Shown one piece after another: positions 51,001 through 60,586 of a stretch of DNA of 64,000 nucleotides (positions are counted from its first letter, which is position 1; every line of letters starts with the position of its first letter). Source of the DNA: Vicinamibacterales bacterium (lineage in GTDB: Bacteria > Acidobacteriota > Vicinamibacteria > Vicinamibacterales > Fen-181); assembly GCA_036504215.1 (NCBI GenBank), contig DASXVO010000016.1:64001-128000 (forward strand), written 5' to 3'. Position numbers and translations under genes: made by a program. The notes beneath the pieces were generated by a model. The model worked only from the letters and a program-made list of their open reading frames with translations. It did no database searches and was not told the DNA's origin.

Positions 51001-53258
51001 CACTCCGCACCCGTCACGGCCTCGACCTGCGCAGCCCCGTCGTCGGGTTCCGGGCCGCCGAATCCTGCGCCGGGGGCCGACACGAGCTGTCGCACGACCT
51101 CGACCAGGTCGCGCATCGCAAACGGCTTCTGCAGCAGGACCGGGTCGGCGTCCGCGACCTTCAAGTCGCCCAGCGTATCCGGCGCGTAGCCCGAGATGAA
51201 GAGCACGCGCATCTCCGGACGCTCGGGCAGGAGCCGGATGGCCAGTTCACGGCCATTGAGGCCCGGCATGACGACGTCGGTCAGGAGCACATCAATCCGC
51301 CCATCGTGCCGGGCAGCCATGTCCAACGCCGCGCGCCCGTCGGCTGCCTCGAGGACGACGAAACCGTCCCGTTCCAGGCACGACTTGATGAGTCGCCGCA
51401 GTCCGCGCTCGTCTTCCGCAAGGAGCACGGTCGCGCTCCGCTCCACCGCTGCCGCCGGACGCAGGGGCTCGACGGCAGTCGGCGCGTCCCGGCGTGGGAA
51501 CAACAGGTGAACGGTCGTGCCTCTCCCCTTCTCACTCTCCACGTGCACATGACCCTCAGACCGCATGGCAATCCCGTACACCAGCGAGAGTCCGAGACCG
51601 CGATGCTGGTCGCGCGAGCGGGTCGTGAAGAACGGCTCGAACAGATGCGCCTGCACCTCGTCGTCCATCCCAGTGCCAGTATCGGCCACTCGGATCTCGA
51701 CGTACGACCCAGGAGGCGCGGTCCCGATCCGCTCGGATCCACCGGCACCGATCTCCACCGCGCGAGTCATGATCGTGAGGACGCCACCCTCGGGCATCGC
51801 CTCCTTCGCGTTGGCCGCGAGATTGATGAGGGCGCGCTCCAACTGGTTCGGGTCGGCCATCAGCCACGCGTCTGGCGCGCCGGGCACCACCTTCACCGTG
51901 ACGTGGCTTCCGGCCAGGCGCCGCAGCAGCGGTTCGCTGCCGGCGATCGCGCGGTCGAGATCGAGCAAGCGACCCCGGTTCGCCTGCCGTTGACTGAATA
52001 TGGTGAGCTGACGCGTCACGGCCGCCGCACGCTCGCCGGCCTGCCGGATCTGCTCCACGGCGTCCGAGACACCCTCGTCCAGCGTTCGCTGCCCCATCAG
52101 CAACTCCGCGTAGCCGAGGATCACCGACAGCAGATTGTTGAAGTCGTGCGCCACTCCGCCGGCCAGCCGGCCGAGCGCTTCCATCTTGCGTGACTGCTGG
52201 AGCTGGTCCCGGGCGACGTTCAGGTCCGTTCGCACTTCGCGGTACCGGCGGTCCAGGAGCAGGTGGTGCCCAATCGCGAGCGCACCCAGCACCAGCATCG
52301 ATCCGAGCACAACCGCTTCGCGGTAGCGATCCGCCGCCGGGTCCAGCAGACCAGCCAGACGGCCCGCCAGGTGCAGCACCGGCAGTGCAAACGCGTACGG
52401 CAGCAGTGATGCGAGAATATTTCGACCCCGAAGGCGGTCGGAATCGTCGCCGGACAGGTGGAGATTGTGACGAGAGCCGACCTCGTCGGGCGGGCCGCCG
52501 GGCAGCCGTGCGACAATCACATACAGCACGAACTGCGCCGCCCAGACGATGTCCGAGATGTCTCCGGACTGCGGCTTGACGCCGCGGAAGTACGAGAACC
52601 ACTCGATCCCGTCGGACACGAGCGTGATGGCGAACGACGCGACGACCGTCGCGTAGATCACGCGCCAGGGTCCGCGCCCGGCCGTGCGAACGAGCCAGCC
52701 AAATCTCGCCAGCAGCACGACGTCGAGCGTCACGAACAGGGCCAGCGACGGCACCGACGTCGCGTAGACGCTCGGAATCACACGGGCCGGAATCAGGATG
52801 AAATACGCGAGGAGACCAAACGCAAACACCGCCGCGCCCGCCCACTCGACCGCCACCCGCCACGACACGGGCTCGGTTTCTGCCGCCGCATGAGCCCTCA
52901 GGTCGCTTGCGAGAATGAAGGCGAGATAGAAGAGCAGGAATGCGCAGTCGGTGACCAGAACGAGGCCCCCGCTCCAACTGGATTCGGGGACCGACACGTT
53001 GAGCAGCACGACCGCGCCCCAGGACGAGAGGCCGGCGGCGATGAGCGTGCGAAAGCGGCGCCCAGCTACCGTGGACTCTCGCCCGACCGCCCGCCAGGCG
53101 GCGTAGAGCGCGAGGCCCATTGTGGGAACGTCGGACCAGGTCGCGAGAAACGCCTTCAGCGGGTCCGACGACGACGCGATCAGGTACACACCCGCAATGC
53201 ACAGGAAGCACGCGACGGAGAGAATGCAGATGGGATCTCGGCGAAGGGACGCTGGCAT
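51000..53258 (-). CDS. Hybrid membrane histidine kinase with C-terminal receiver domain
   Basis: A 752-residue sensor protein. The N-terminal third has about 7 to 8 hydrophobic helices (IAGVYLIASS onwards), then a dimerisation/phosphoacceptor helix with RKMEALGRLAGGVAHDFNNL, the HATPase region (NLAANAKEAMPEGG, DTGTGMDDEV, GLGLSLVYGI) and a receiver domain beginning VLLAEDERGLRR, with the phosphoryl Asp in VLLTDVVMPG and Lys in LQKPF. I put the start at 53258; the open frame further upstream is antisense to the histone-like gene. The signal is unknown. It is translationally coupled to the nucleotidyltransferase. Confidence 0.88.
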   Translation of the reverse strand: MPASLRRDPICILSVACFLCIAGVYLIASSSDPLKAFLATWSDVPTMGLALYAAWRAVGRESTVAGRRFRTLIAAGLSSWGAVVLLNVSVPESSWSGGLVLVTDCAFLLFYLAFILASDLRAHAAAETEPVSWRVAVEWAGAAVFAFGLLAYFILIPARVIPSVYATSVPSLALFVTLDVVLLARFGWLVRTAGRGPWRVIYATVVASFAITLVSDGIEWFSYFRGVKPQSGDISDIVWAAQFVLYVIVARLPGGPPDEVGSRHNLHLSGDDSDRLRGRNILASLLPYAFALPVLHLAGRLAGLLDPAADRYREAVVLGSMLVLGALAIGHHLLLDRRYREVRTDLNVARDQLQQSRKMEALGRLAGGVAHDFNNLLSVILGYAELLMGQRTLDEGVSDAVEQIRQAGERAAAVTRQLTIFSQRQANRGRLLDLDRAIAGSEPLLRRLAGSHVTVKVVPGAPDAWLMADPNQLERALINLAANAKEAMPEGGVLTIMTRAVEIGAGGSERIGTAPPGSYVEIRVADTGTGMDDEVQAHLFEPFFTTRSRDQHRGLGLSLVYGIAMRSEGHVHVESEKGRGTTVHLLFPRRDAPTAVEPLRPAAAVERSATVLLAEDERGLRRLIKSCLERDGFVVLEAADGRAALDMAARHDGRIDVLLTDVVMPGLNGRELAIRLLPERPEMRVLFISGYAPDTLGDLKVADADPVLLQKPFAMRDLVEVVRQLVSAPGAGFGGPEPDDGAAQVEAVTGAE

Positions 53259-53323
53259 CGGCCCCGCAGCATAGCACAGCCGGCCAGTGTCGGTGTTGAA
53301 GTCGATTCGCATCGGTTTTGCGC

Positions 53324-53329
53324 TATAAT
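53324..53329 (+). promoter_or_regulatory. Perfect TATAAT -10 box of the histone-like gene
   Basis: TATAAT about 50 nt upstream of the ATG at 53380, with AAGGAGG (53368-53374) as ribosome binding site. It lies in the divergent region with the histidine kinase gene. No clear -35 at the correct distance. Confidence 0.6.
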
Positions 53330-53379
53330 CGCGCCGGCCACGCGGCCATGACACATCTTCGGCGTTGAAGGAGGCACAG

Positions 53380-53763
53380 ATGGCGAAGAAGGCGACAGGG
53401 AAGTCATCCGGGACCCCGAAACGGCGAGCCCCCAAGAAGAAGGCGGCCCCCAAGAAGGCGGCTCCCAAGAAGGTCACGAAGAAGCCGGCCGTCAAGAGGG
53501 TGGCCAAGAAGGCATCTCCCAAGAAGGCGGCCAAGAAGGCCGTGAAGAAGGCGGTCGCGAAGAAGCCGGCCGTGAAGAAGCCGGCGCCGAAGAAGCCGGT
53601 CGCGAAGAAGCCGGCGCCGAAGAAGAAGGTCCAGCGCAAGGCCGCTCCGAGTCCCGTTCCCCCGGCTCCGGTCGTCGAGGTGGCAGCACCCGCGCCGGCC
53701 CCGGCACCCGAACCGGCAGCCGTCGTCGCGGAACCCGCGGCACCTCCGGCGGTCGTCAGCTAG
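53380..53763 (+). CDS. Lysine/alanine/proline-rich histone H1-like DNA-binding protein
   Basis: A 127-residue basic protein composed of KKPA/KKAA-type repeats (for example AVKKAVAKKPAVKKPAPKKP) from about residue 14 to 85, then an acid/proline-rich tail (VPPAPVVEVAAPAPAPAPEP). The composition matches H1-like and AlgP-like bacterial proteins that bind and compact DNA non-specifically. Lysine is encoded almost only by AAG, so the DNA is itself repetitive. The protein is likely nucleoid-associated. It has its own strong promoter and ribosome binding site. Confidence 0.88.
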   Translation: MAKKATGKSSGTPKRRAPKKKAAPKKAAPKKVTKKPAVKRVAKKASPKKAAKKAVKKAVAKKPAVKKPAPKKPVAKKPAPKKKVQRKAAPSPVPPAPVVEVAAPAPAPAPEPAAVVAEPAAPPAVVS

Positions 53764-53806
53764 TCCCTCCGGTCCGGAGCCCGGAGCCCCCGCATCGATT
53801 GCCGCT

Positions 53807-53834
53807 GCATCCCGGCGACCGACCTCCGGGATGC
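53807..53834. terminator. Hairpin between histone-like gene and meaB
   Basis: GCATCCCGG (53807-53815) pairs with CCGGGATGC (53826-53834) across a 10-base loop, a perfect 9-bp stem. No U-tract follows. It is placed 43 bp after the histone-like stop, fitting a terminator or pause. Confidence 0.5.
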
Positions 53835-53868
53835 GGCGCGTCCTCGTTCCTGTACACTTCACGGTGGC

Positions 53869-54933
53869 ATGCCCACCTCACTGGCTTCGCTCGTCCGCCT
53901 GGCGCTCTCCGGCGGCCCCGGTTCGGTCCGCGCCGCCGCGCGCCTGATGTCGGTTGTGGCCGATCAGCCGCAGCGCCTGCCGGAGGTGTACCAGGCCACG
54001 GCCGGCCTCGACGGCGGCGAGGCCGCCAGCGTCGGACTCCTCCCCCGCCTGCTCGTCGGCATCACCGGAGCCCCAGGGGCCGGCAAGAGCACCCTGACCG
54101 ATGCCCTGATCCGTGAGTACCGTTCCCGCCTGCCCGACCGGCGCATTGGCGTGGTCGCCGTGGACCCGTCGTCACCGTTCACCGGGGGAGCCGTGCTGGG
54201 TGACCGCGTTCGCATGATGCGCCATGCCATCGACCCGATGGTATTCGTCCGCTCGATGGCCTCCCGAGGCCACCTGGGCGGTCTGGCGCTCGGCGTCAAG
54301 GGCGTCGTCAGAATCATGGCGCTCCTCGGATGCGACGTCGTGATCATCGAGACGGTCGGCGTGGGCCAGAGCGAGGTCGAGGTCGCGGGCGTGGCCGATG
54401 TCGTCATGATCGTGCTCGCCCCGGGCCAGGGCGACAGCATCCAACTCCTCAAGGCCGGGCTGATGGAAATCGGCGACGTGTTCGTGGTGAACAAGGCGGA
54501 CCGACCGGACGCGCACCGCCTGCACACGGAACTCCTGGCCACGCTGCGCATCGTGCAGGACACCGCTTCTCCACGGCTCACCCGGCGCCCCGGCCTGGGG
54601 ACCGATCCGCCGACGTTCCTGGTCAGCGCGGAGGTCGGTCGAGGCGTCGAGGAACTGGTCGATGGGCTGGAGCGCCTCGCCGCCGAACACTCCCCGGCCT
54701 GGCAGCAACACCGCCTGGACACGGTTGCGCAGGACGTTCGGGATGCTGTCCTCGAAGAGGCGACGCGTCGCATCCAAGGGACGCTCGGCCGCCTCGACGA
54801 CGAGGGCCACGCCGTGGCGTCGATTCTGGCGGGAGACCTCACCGTCGGCCAGTTGACCGATCGGCTCCTGGCGGAGACGGTGAGGCGGAGACAGGTGGAA
54901 ACCGACGCCGCGCGCGAACCGCCGCGCGACTAG
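53869..54933 (+). CDS. meaB: Methylmalonyl-CoA mutase-associated GTPase MeaB
   Basis: A 354-residue G3E-type GTPase that loads and protects the B12 cofactor of methylmalonyl-CoA mutase. Walker A GAPGAGKST, switch regions (VDPSSPFTGGAVLGDRVRM is the family block), ETVGVGQSEVEV and NKAD are all present. The helical C-terminal dimerisation arm follows. The mutase itself is not in the window, but the gene faces a carboxylase gene that may make methylmalonyl-CoA, supporting a propionate pathway. Confidence 0.94.
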   Translation: MPTSLASLVRLALSGGPGSVRAAARLMSVVADQPQRLPEVYQATAGLDGGEAASVGLLPRLLVGITGAPGAGKSTLTDALIREYRSRLPDRRIGVVAVDPSSPFTGGAVLGDRVRMMRHAIDPMVFVRSMASRGHLGGLALGVKGVVRIMALLGCDVVIIETVGVGQSEVEVAGVADVVMIVLAPGQGDSIQLLKAGLMEIGDVFVVNKADRPDAHRLHTELLATLRIVQDTASPRLTRRPGLGTDPPTFLVSAEVGRGVEELVDGLERLAAEHSPAWQQHRLDTVAQDVRDAVLEEATRRIQGTLGRLDDEGHAVASILAGDLTVGQLTDRLLAETVRRRQVETDAAREPPRD

Positions 54934-54955
54934 AAGTGGGCGGTCCGGGTCGGAA

Positions 54956-57900
54956 CTACTTTCTTTCGAGCTCCTTGGCCATGCCGCGCTCAATTGCGTC
55001 GATGAGGTAAGGTCGAAGATCTGCGGCCCGGATAATCCGGTCGAGCGAGCCGACCTGCAGCGCGCGGTGTACGGAGTGGACGGCGTCGAACTCGTCGGCC
55101 ACCTGTCCCAGCTTTTCCGACCGCACCGAGCGGGTCACTTCGGACAGCTTCGATCGGATGGCAGCCTTGGCCGAATCCGACGCCTGCTCCAGTTCGCGCT
55201 GCAGCCCCTGCACGCGGGGGTCCTTCCGCGTCCGCGCATCGACCTCACGCGCGAACACGACGGCCGCAGCCGGCGCGCCCCCGATGACAGACGCGTACGT
55301 GCCCTCCAGCGCCACCACTTCCATGTTCTCGTTCAGGGTCTTCGAGAAGACGACGAACGCCCCGCCGTGATAGCGCGAGATGACGCAGAAGATGATCGGC
55401 CCCTTGAAGTTGACCACCGCGCGGCCGATCTCGGCACCCCATTCGAGCTGGCGTCGCCGCATCGACTCGGGCGACCCGTCGAAGCCGGAGAGATTCGCGA
55501 GGATGACCAGCGGTCGGACTCCGCTCGCGGTGTTGACGAACCGCGCGACCTTCTTCGAGGCCATCGGGAACAGCGTACCGGACGTGAATTGCTCCGGACC
55601 ATCCGGCGGAACGATGCCGACGCGCGGCACCGCGCGCGACTCGAACCCGAGCAGGGCGACCGGGTACCCCCCGATGTGCGCGTCCCATGTCACGGCGTTC
55701 TCGGCGTCGCGCATGTGTGGCCAGCGCTCGAGCGGTTCGTGGTCCTGATCGCTCGCCGCCCGCATCACCTTGCGGATGTCGAACGGCTTCTTGCGGCCCC
55801 GGTTCTTCTCGTCCGAGAAGATGTCGCCCACCGTCTCGAACCCGGTGCCCTGCACGTCACCGTGCGGATAGCTTCGGACATCGCGGGCAATTGGATCGCG
55901 CGTCACGGCCCGGCGCGGAAAGCGCTCGCCCGGTGCGACGTAGGTGTGGTCGTAGTGTCGCAGCAGGATCTGGCACGCCTCGCCGAGATCGCGGGCCCAG
56001 TACTGCGCCTGTCCGTTCGGGCCCATGATGTGCTCGTAGCCGCCGATGCCCTGGTTGTCCTCGGCCGACACCGACCCCGAATAGTCGAGCGCGGTCTTGC
56101 CCGTCAGCACCATCGCCCCCTCGGGCGTCATGATGAGGATCCCGCGCGTGTGCAGCAGCATCGTCGCCTCGGCGTTCCAGTAGGGCTGGCCGCCGACGTT
56201 GATGCCAATCACGATGATGTTGATCTCGTGGCCGGCCTGCGTGAACTCGATCAGGCGCCGCAGGACCATGGCGATCCAATCCATGTTCTCGGTGCCGCTC
56301 TCCATCGAGATCTTCGCGCCGGCCGACAGGGCGAACCATTCGAGCGGCACGCGCATCCGCTCCGCCATGTCGAGGGCCGCCAGGATGCGCGCGCACTCGG
56401 GTTCGGCCAGCGACCCGACTTCCTTGCTCGGGTCGCCCAGGATGATGACGCGGGTCATCCCATCCGGGTACTTTTCGGTCACGTTCTCGATCAGTCCGAC
56501 GACGACGTTCGCGGTGTTCTTGCCGTACGGCCGGTCGACCGGGACGAGCTGGCCGGTGGCGTCGAGGTCGTGTTCGACGAACTCACCCGGTGGCAGGTCC
56601 GCCTGCATCGCCTCGCGCGACGGCGTCAGCATGCGGATCAACTCGTACGGATACGTCAGGCCGCGCTGACGCATCCTCACGACCTTCTGGGCGTACTCGG
56701 TGAGCGGTCGAATCGGTTCTGCCGACGGCTCGTTGAACTGCAGCGCCATGGCCTGGCCCGCCGAGACCGACACCCGCAGCACGGTGTCGTGCGGCGTCCC
56801 GCCCTCGTCCGGAATCTGGGCGCGTACCACGACCTTCTGCAACCCCAACCCCTCGGCCTCGGATCCCATCCGACGCACGACCGCCTCGAGTTCCTCCTTC
56901 TTCAGCTGCAATGTCGGACGAACGTACAGCAGCACGCGGTTCCACTGCAGGCGGTCACCCGGCGCGCGCCGCAACTGCACGCGACGAAGCGCGTTCAACG
57001 CCTCCATCATCATCCGCTCGAGGTGCGGCACCTGCACCAGCCCGCCGTTGCCATCCCGGATGGCCGTGACATCACGCACTTCGGCAAGGGCGAAGAGTCG
57101 CTCGTCCTTCGGATTGTCGCGTGCGACGCCGTGGAAGAGGTACACGTCCTCGACCGACGGCAGCCGATCGACGAAGAAGTTGCGGAGTCTCCAGAGCTCG
57201 AGGCGCTTGGCCATCATCGGGTGCATGCCGCGGTAGAGCTTCTGCTCGCGGAAGCCCGCGGGGCCCGGGCGGAACGTGAAGTACTGCGTCTGGCCCGTGG
57301 CCGCCTGGACGCCGGGGCCGGACACCATGACGACCACGCGACGTACCGGGCGGTCGAACCGGGCCTGGTCGAGCAGCCCACGCAGTTCTTCGGACGCCGC
57401 GTCCGGATTGTCGAGAGCACCGCGGGTCCAGACATGCAGATCCACCACCACGTCGTGATCGCGCGGGAACGACAGCGCGACGCGCTGCACGGTCTCGAGC
57501 GCCCTCCGGGCGTCCGGGTCCACCGCGTGGGTCGCGATGACGTGGACCTGCTTGTGCTCGTGCGCATACTCCGCGACCGCCACGCTCCGCTCGCCCGTCT
57601 CGAGCGCCGTGAAGCTGGTGAATTCGCGGATGCGGTAGAAGCGCCGCGTCAGCACCTCGAGCATGACCTCGCGCACGACCGGCGGGGCTGCCTCGAACCG
57701 CACGGCAAACAACTCCTTCAGCGGCTGCGGACACTCGACGAGCGCCGCAATCCGCGCGCGCCGATCGGCTCCGAACGGATCCCGCGCCATCGTCGCCAGG
57801 TGCGCTTCCATCGTCGCGTAGATCGAACGGCGCGACTCCTCGAAGCCGGGGCGGTCGAACGCCCGGTAGCGGACATCGCGCGCGATATCGCTGACGCTCG

Positions 57901-60586
57901 GGTACCGCTGACGCGACACGGCAATCAGTCGATCGAGCAATCCGAGGAACCCCGGCACATCTGACGCGTCACTGCGCGCGAGGCGCTGCTCCAGCAGCGC
58001 GACGACGGCGTCGACCTGCAGGTCGACACGCCGGTGCGACTTGAACATCCACAGCAGACTCTCGCGAAGCGCAGGTGTGGGATCGAGCGAATCGATCCCG
58101 TAGTGCGCCAGCGCTCGCTGGAGCTTCTCGAGGAAGGACTTCGGCAGGTCCCCCCCGCGCGTCTCGAGCGTCCGCAAGTAGGTGAACAGATACTCCTCGG
58201 CGCTCAGCGAGCCGCCGGACTCGTTACGTTCGGGAGCGGTGTGCCGCGCGAACACGGCCGAGATGTCCACGAAGATCCGCAGCAGATCGTCCTCGGCCCG
58301 CCGGCGCCCCGGCTCGATGTCGTCGAGTGCCTGACACGCGCGGACGTACTCGCTGACCAGTCGCTTGGATTCGGCCGGATCCACGTCGAAGCCCAGCATC
58401 AGGCGGCGCAGGTTCTGCAGCGCGATTGGGGCCCGGTGAGCGGGTCCGCGCTTCAACTCGCCGAGGCCCGCCTTCACTCCCCGCAGGATGGCGCGGGTCC
58501 GGGACACGCGGCGCTCCTGCCGGTCGCGCGACAGCGCCACGCCTTCAAACGTCACCCGTGCACCGGCCCCATCCCCCGTCTTGGCGGCAGTCGCCGCATC
58601 CACGTGGACGAGCGGCCCGCCTGCGCCCACCTGCGCGTTGGCCATTACGAGCACCTGTCGGACCACGCCCGAAAACGGTGCGGTGACCGCCAACTCCATC
58701 TTCATCGACTCGAGCACGGCGAGCCGATCGCCGGCCGACACGTGGTCCCCCGGCTGCACGCTGACGGACACGACCATCGCCGGCCCCGGCGCCCGCACGA
58801 TCCCGGCGTCAGCACGTGAGATCCGGTGCGGCACACCATCCACCTCGACCAGGTGCGTGTAACCCTGCGCCACCGACAGCACGCGGTAGCGATGTTCGCC
58901 GTGCGTGATCCAGCGCTCACACGGACCGAGGCGTTCGACGTTCAGGTCGATGCGGGTGCCCGCCACGTCGATCCGATACTCCTGCACGCCCTGCCGGTAC
59001 ACCTTGAACTGGTAGCGGTGCCCGAGATACCCGACCTCCACCTGGCGGCCAACGTCCGGCCGGCAGCTCGGACGCATCTTCGCGGCACCGGAGAAGAACT
59101 CCTCCAACTCGCCACTCGCCTCGGTGTCGTAGACCTCGATGGCAGCCTGCAGCAGCGCGATCCCGGCGTTCTCCCCCGGTTCGAAGTCGGGGCGCGCGCT
59201 CGCACGATCGAGCCATCCCACGTCCACCCGTCCCGCCCGCACTTCCTCCCTGTCCAGCAGTTGCAGCATGAACGTGCGGTTCGTCGTCCCGCCCTTGATG
59301 GCAATGGCGCTCTCGGCCAGTGCGCGCTTCAACCGGCCCAGCGCTTCCTCGCGTGTATGGCCGACGGCCGAGAGCTTGGCGAACATCGAACCGAACTCGG
59401 CCGGAATGACATCGCCTTCGGCGACGCCCGAATCGACGCGGAGACCAGGGCCGGTCGGCAGGCGGAACAGCTCGATTTCGCCCGGCGCCGCCGCAAAGCC
59501 GGAGTCCACGTTCTCGGCGTTCAGACGCACCTCGATCGCGTGCCCTGTCGTCACCGGGGCCTGGCCTTCGAGATGGCCGCCGCGCGCCACGTGCAGCGAC
59601 AGCTTCACCAGATCCACGCCGGTCGTGTGCTCGGTCACCGGATGCTCGACCTGGAGCCGCGGGTTGACCTCCATCATGAAGAACTGTCGGGTGGACGGAT
59701 CGAAGAGGAATTCGACAGTCGCGGCGTCCTGGTAGTCGGCGGCACGGCAGAAGCGGATGGCCGCTTCCTTGATCGCCTCGTCCTCGCCGGGCAGCAGCGC
59801 CGGCGAGGGGGCCTCGGCCATCAGTTTCTGGAATCGCCGCTGGATGGTGCAGTCCCGCACGCCCACCGCCCAGATGGCACCGTATTGGTCGGCCTGGATC
59901 TGGACTTCGACGTGCCGGACGCCCTCCAGCCACCGCTCGACGAATACCGTCGAGTCGCCAAAGGTGCGACCGGCCTCCCGCCGCGCGCTGTCGAATGCCG
60001 CCGCCAGTCCCGCCTCGCTCCAGGCGCGCCTGATTCCCCGGCCGCCGGCACCCGCCGACGCCTTCACCACCACCGGGTACCCGAGCCGTTGCGCGTGCAC
60101 CCAGGCCACATCGAGCGTGGACGCGGCTTCCCCACCCCACGGCGTCACACGAAGACCCGCCTGCTCGGCCAGCCGTTTCCCGGAGATCTTGTCGCCCACC
60201 CGCCTGATGGCCAGGGCCGTCGGGCCGATGAACGTGATGCCGAGCCGATCGCAGAGCTCCACGAAATCGGCGCGCTCGGCCACGAATCCCCAGCCGGCCC
60301 ATACCGCGTCGGCCTGCACCGACACGAGGGCCTGCTCGAGCCGGGCGTAGTCGAGGTAGGTCGGCTTGCGCTGGCCGTCGGCCTCGTCCACGAACGTGGC
60401 GGGCCCCAGGTCGAACGACTCGTCCGCCTCGCGGACGAAACGCGCGCGTCGGTCGGGTTCGGTGAACAGGGCGATGGTGCTGATGCCCGTGCCCCGTTCC
60501 AGGTTGAACTCGCGGATCGCGTGGATGACGCGCATCGCCGGTTCGCCTCGATTGACAATGGCGACGCGCTGGAAGTCTGCGGACAT
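54956..60586 (-). CDS. Fused single-chain biotin-dependent acyl-CoA carboxylase of eukaryotic ACC type
   Basis: An 1876-residue enzyme joining all parts of an acyl-CoA carboxylase: biotin carboxylase (about 1-470; ASAGAGGRGIRRAWSE ATP loop, MEVNPRLQVEHPVTEH), biotinyl domain with ESMKM and biotinyl lysine K629, a helical central region (about 670-1290) as in eukaryotic ACC, and a carboxyltransferase with N and C lobes (about 1300-1876; GQPYWNAEATML, SVSAEDNQGIGGYEHI, SRYHGGAFVVFSK). It carboxylates acetyl-CoA or, given MeaB opposite, propionyl-CoA. The start at 60586 has GAGG six bases upstream. It is shorter than the roughly 2300-residue eukaryotic proteins. Confidence 0.88.
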   Translation of the reverse strand: MSADFQRVAIVNRGEPAMRVIHAIREFNLERGTGISTIALFTEPDRRARFVREADESFDLGPATFVDEADGQRKPTYLDYARLEQALVSVQADAVWAGWGFVAERADFVELCDRLGITFIGPTALAIRRVGDKISGKRLAEQAGLRVTPWGGEAASTLDVAWVHAQRLGYPVVVKASAGAGGRGIRRAWSEAGLAAAFDSARREAGRTFGDSTVFVERWLEGVRHVEVQIQADQYGAIWAVGVRDCTIQRRFQKLMAEAPSPALLPGEDEAIKEAAIRFCRAADYQDAATVEFLFDPSTRQFFMMEVNPRLQVEHPVTEHTTGVDLVKLSLHVARGGHLEGQAPVTTGHAIEVRLNAENVDSGFAAAPGEIELFRLPTGPGLRVDSGVAEGDVIPAEFGSMFAKLSAVGHTREEALGRLKRALAESAIAIKGGTTNRTFMLQLLDREEVRAGRVDVGWLDRASARPDFEPGENAGIALLQAAIEVYDTEASGELEEFFSGAAKMRPSCRPDVGRQVEVGYLGHRYQFKVYRQGVQEYRIDVAGTRIDLNVERLGPCERWITHGEHRYRVLSVAQGYTHLVEVDGVPHRISRADAGIVRAPGPAMVVSVSVQPGDHVSAGDRLAVLESMKMELAVTAPFSGVVRQVLVMANAQVGAGGPLVHVDAATAAKTGDGAGARVTFEGVALSRDRQERRVSRTRAILRGVKAGLGELKRGPAHRAPIALQNLRRLMLGFDVDPAESKRLVSEYVRACQALDDIEPGRRRAEDDLLRIFVDISAVFARHTAPERNESGGSLSAEEYLFTYLRTLETRGGDLPKSFLEKLQRALAHYGIDSLDPTPALRESLLWMFKSHRRVDLQVDAVVALLEQRLARSDASDVPGFLGLLDRLIAVSRQRYPSVSDIARDVRYRAFDRPGFEESRRSIYATMEAHLATMARDPFGADRRARIAALVECPQPLKELFAVRFEAAPPVVREVMLEVLTRRFYRIREFTSFTALETGERSVAVAEYAHEHKQVHVIATHAVDPDARRALETVQRVALSFPRDHDVVVDLHVWTRGALDNPDAASEELRGLLDQARFDRPVRRVVVMVSGPGVQAATGQTQYFTFRPGPAGFREQKLYRGMHPMMAKRLELWRLRNFFVDRLPSVEDVYLFHGVARDNPKDERLFALAEVRDVTAIRDGNGGLVQVPHLERMMMEALNALRRVQLRRAPGDRLQWNRVLLYVRPTLQLKKEELEAVVRRMGSEAEGLGLQKVVVRAQIPDEGGTPHDTVLRVSVSAGQAMALQFNEPSAEPIRPLTEYAQKVVRMRQRGLTYPYELIRMLTPSREAMQADLPPGEFVEHDLDATGQLVPVDRPYGKNTANVVVGLIENVTEKYPDGMTRVIILGDPSKEVGSLAEPECARILAALDMAERMRVPLEWFALSAGAKISMESGTENMDWIAMVLRRLIEFTQAGHEINIIVIGINVGGQPYWNAEATMLLHTRGILIMTPEGAMVLTGKTALDYSGSVSAEDNQGIGGYEHIMGPNGQAQYWARDLGEACQILLRHYDHTYVAPGERFPRRAVTRDPIARDVRSYPHGDVQGTGFETVGDIFSDEKNRGRKKPFDIRKVMRAASDQDHEPLERWPHMRDAENAVTWDAHIGGYPVALLGFESRAVPRVGIVPPDGPEQFTSGTLFPMASKKVARFVNTASGVRPLVILANLSGFDGSPESMRRRQLEWGAEIGRAVVNFKGPIIFCVISRYHGGAFVVFSKTLNENMEVVALEGTYASVIGGAPAAAVVFAREVDARTRKDPRVQGLQRELEQASDSAKAAIRSKLSEVTRSVRSEKLGQVADEFDAVHSVHRALQVGSLDRIIRAADLRPYLIDAIERGMAKELERK

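Noticed and set aside
53259-53639. N-terminal extension of the histidine kinase rich in Phe/Gly/Ala
   Set aside because: It is the antisense of the histone-like lysine repeats, and a MetPro start with a hydrophobic helix follows at 53258.
55067-57964. A 965-codon plus-strand frame opposite the carboxylase
   Set aside because: Mirrors the carboxylase codons; His/Arg-rich translation with no motif or ribosome binding site.
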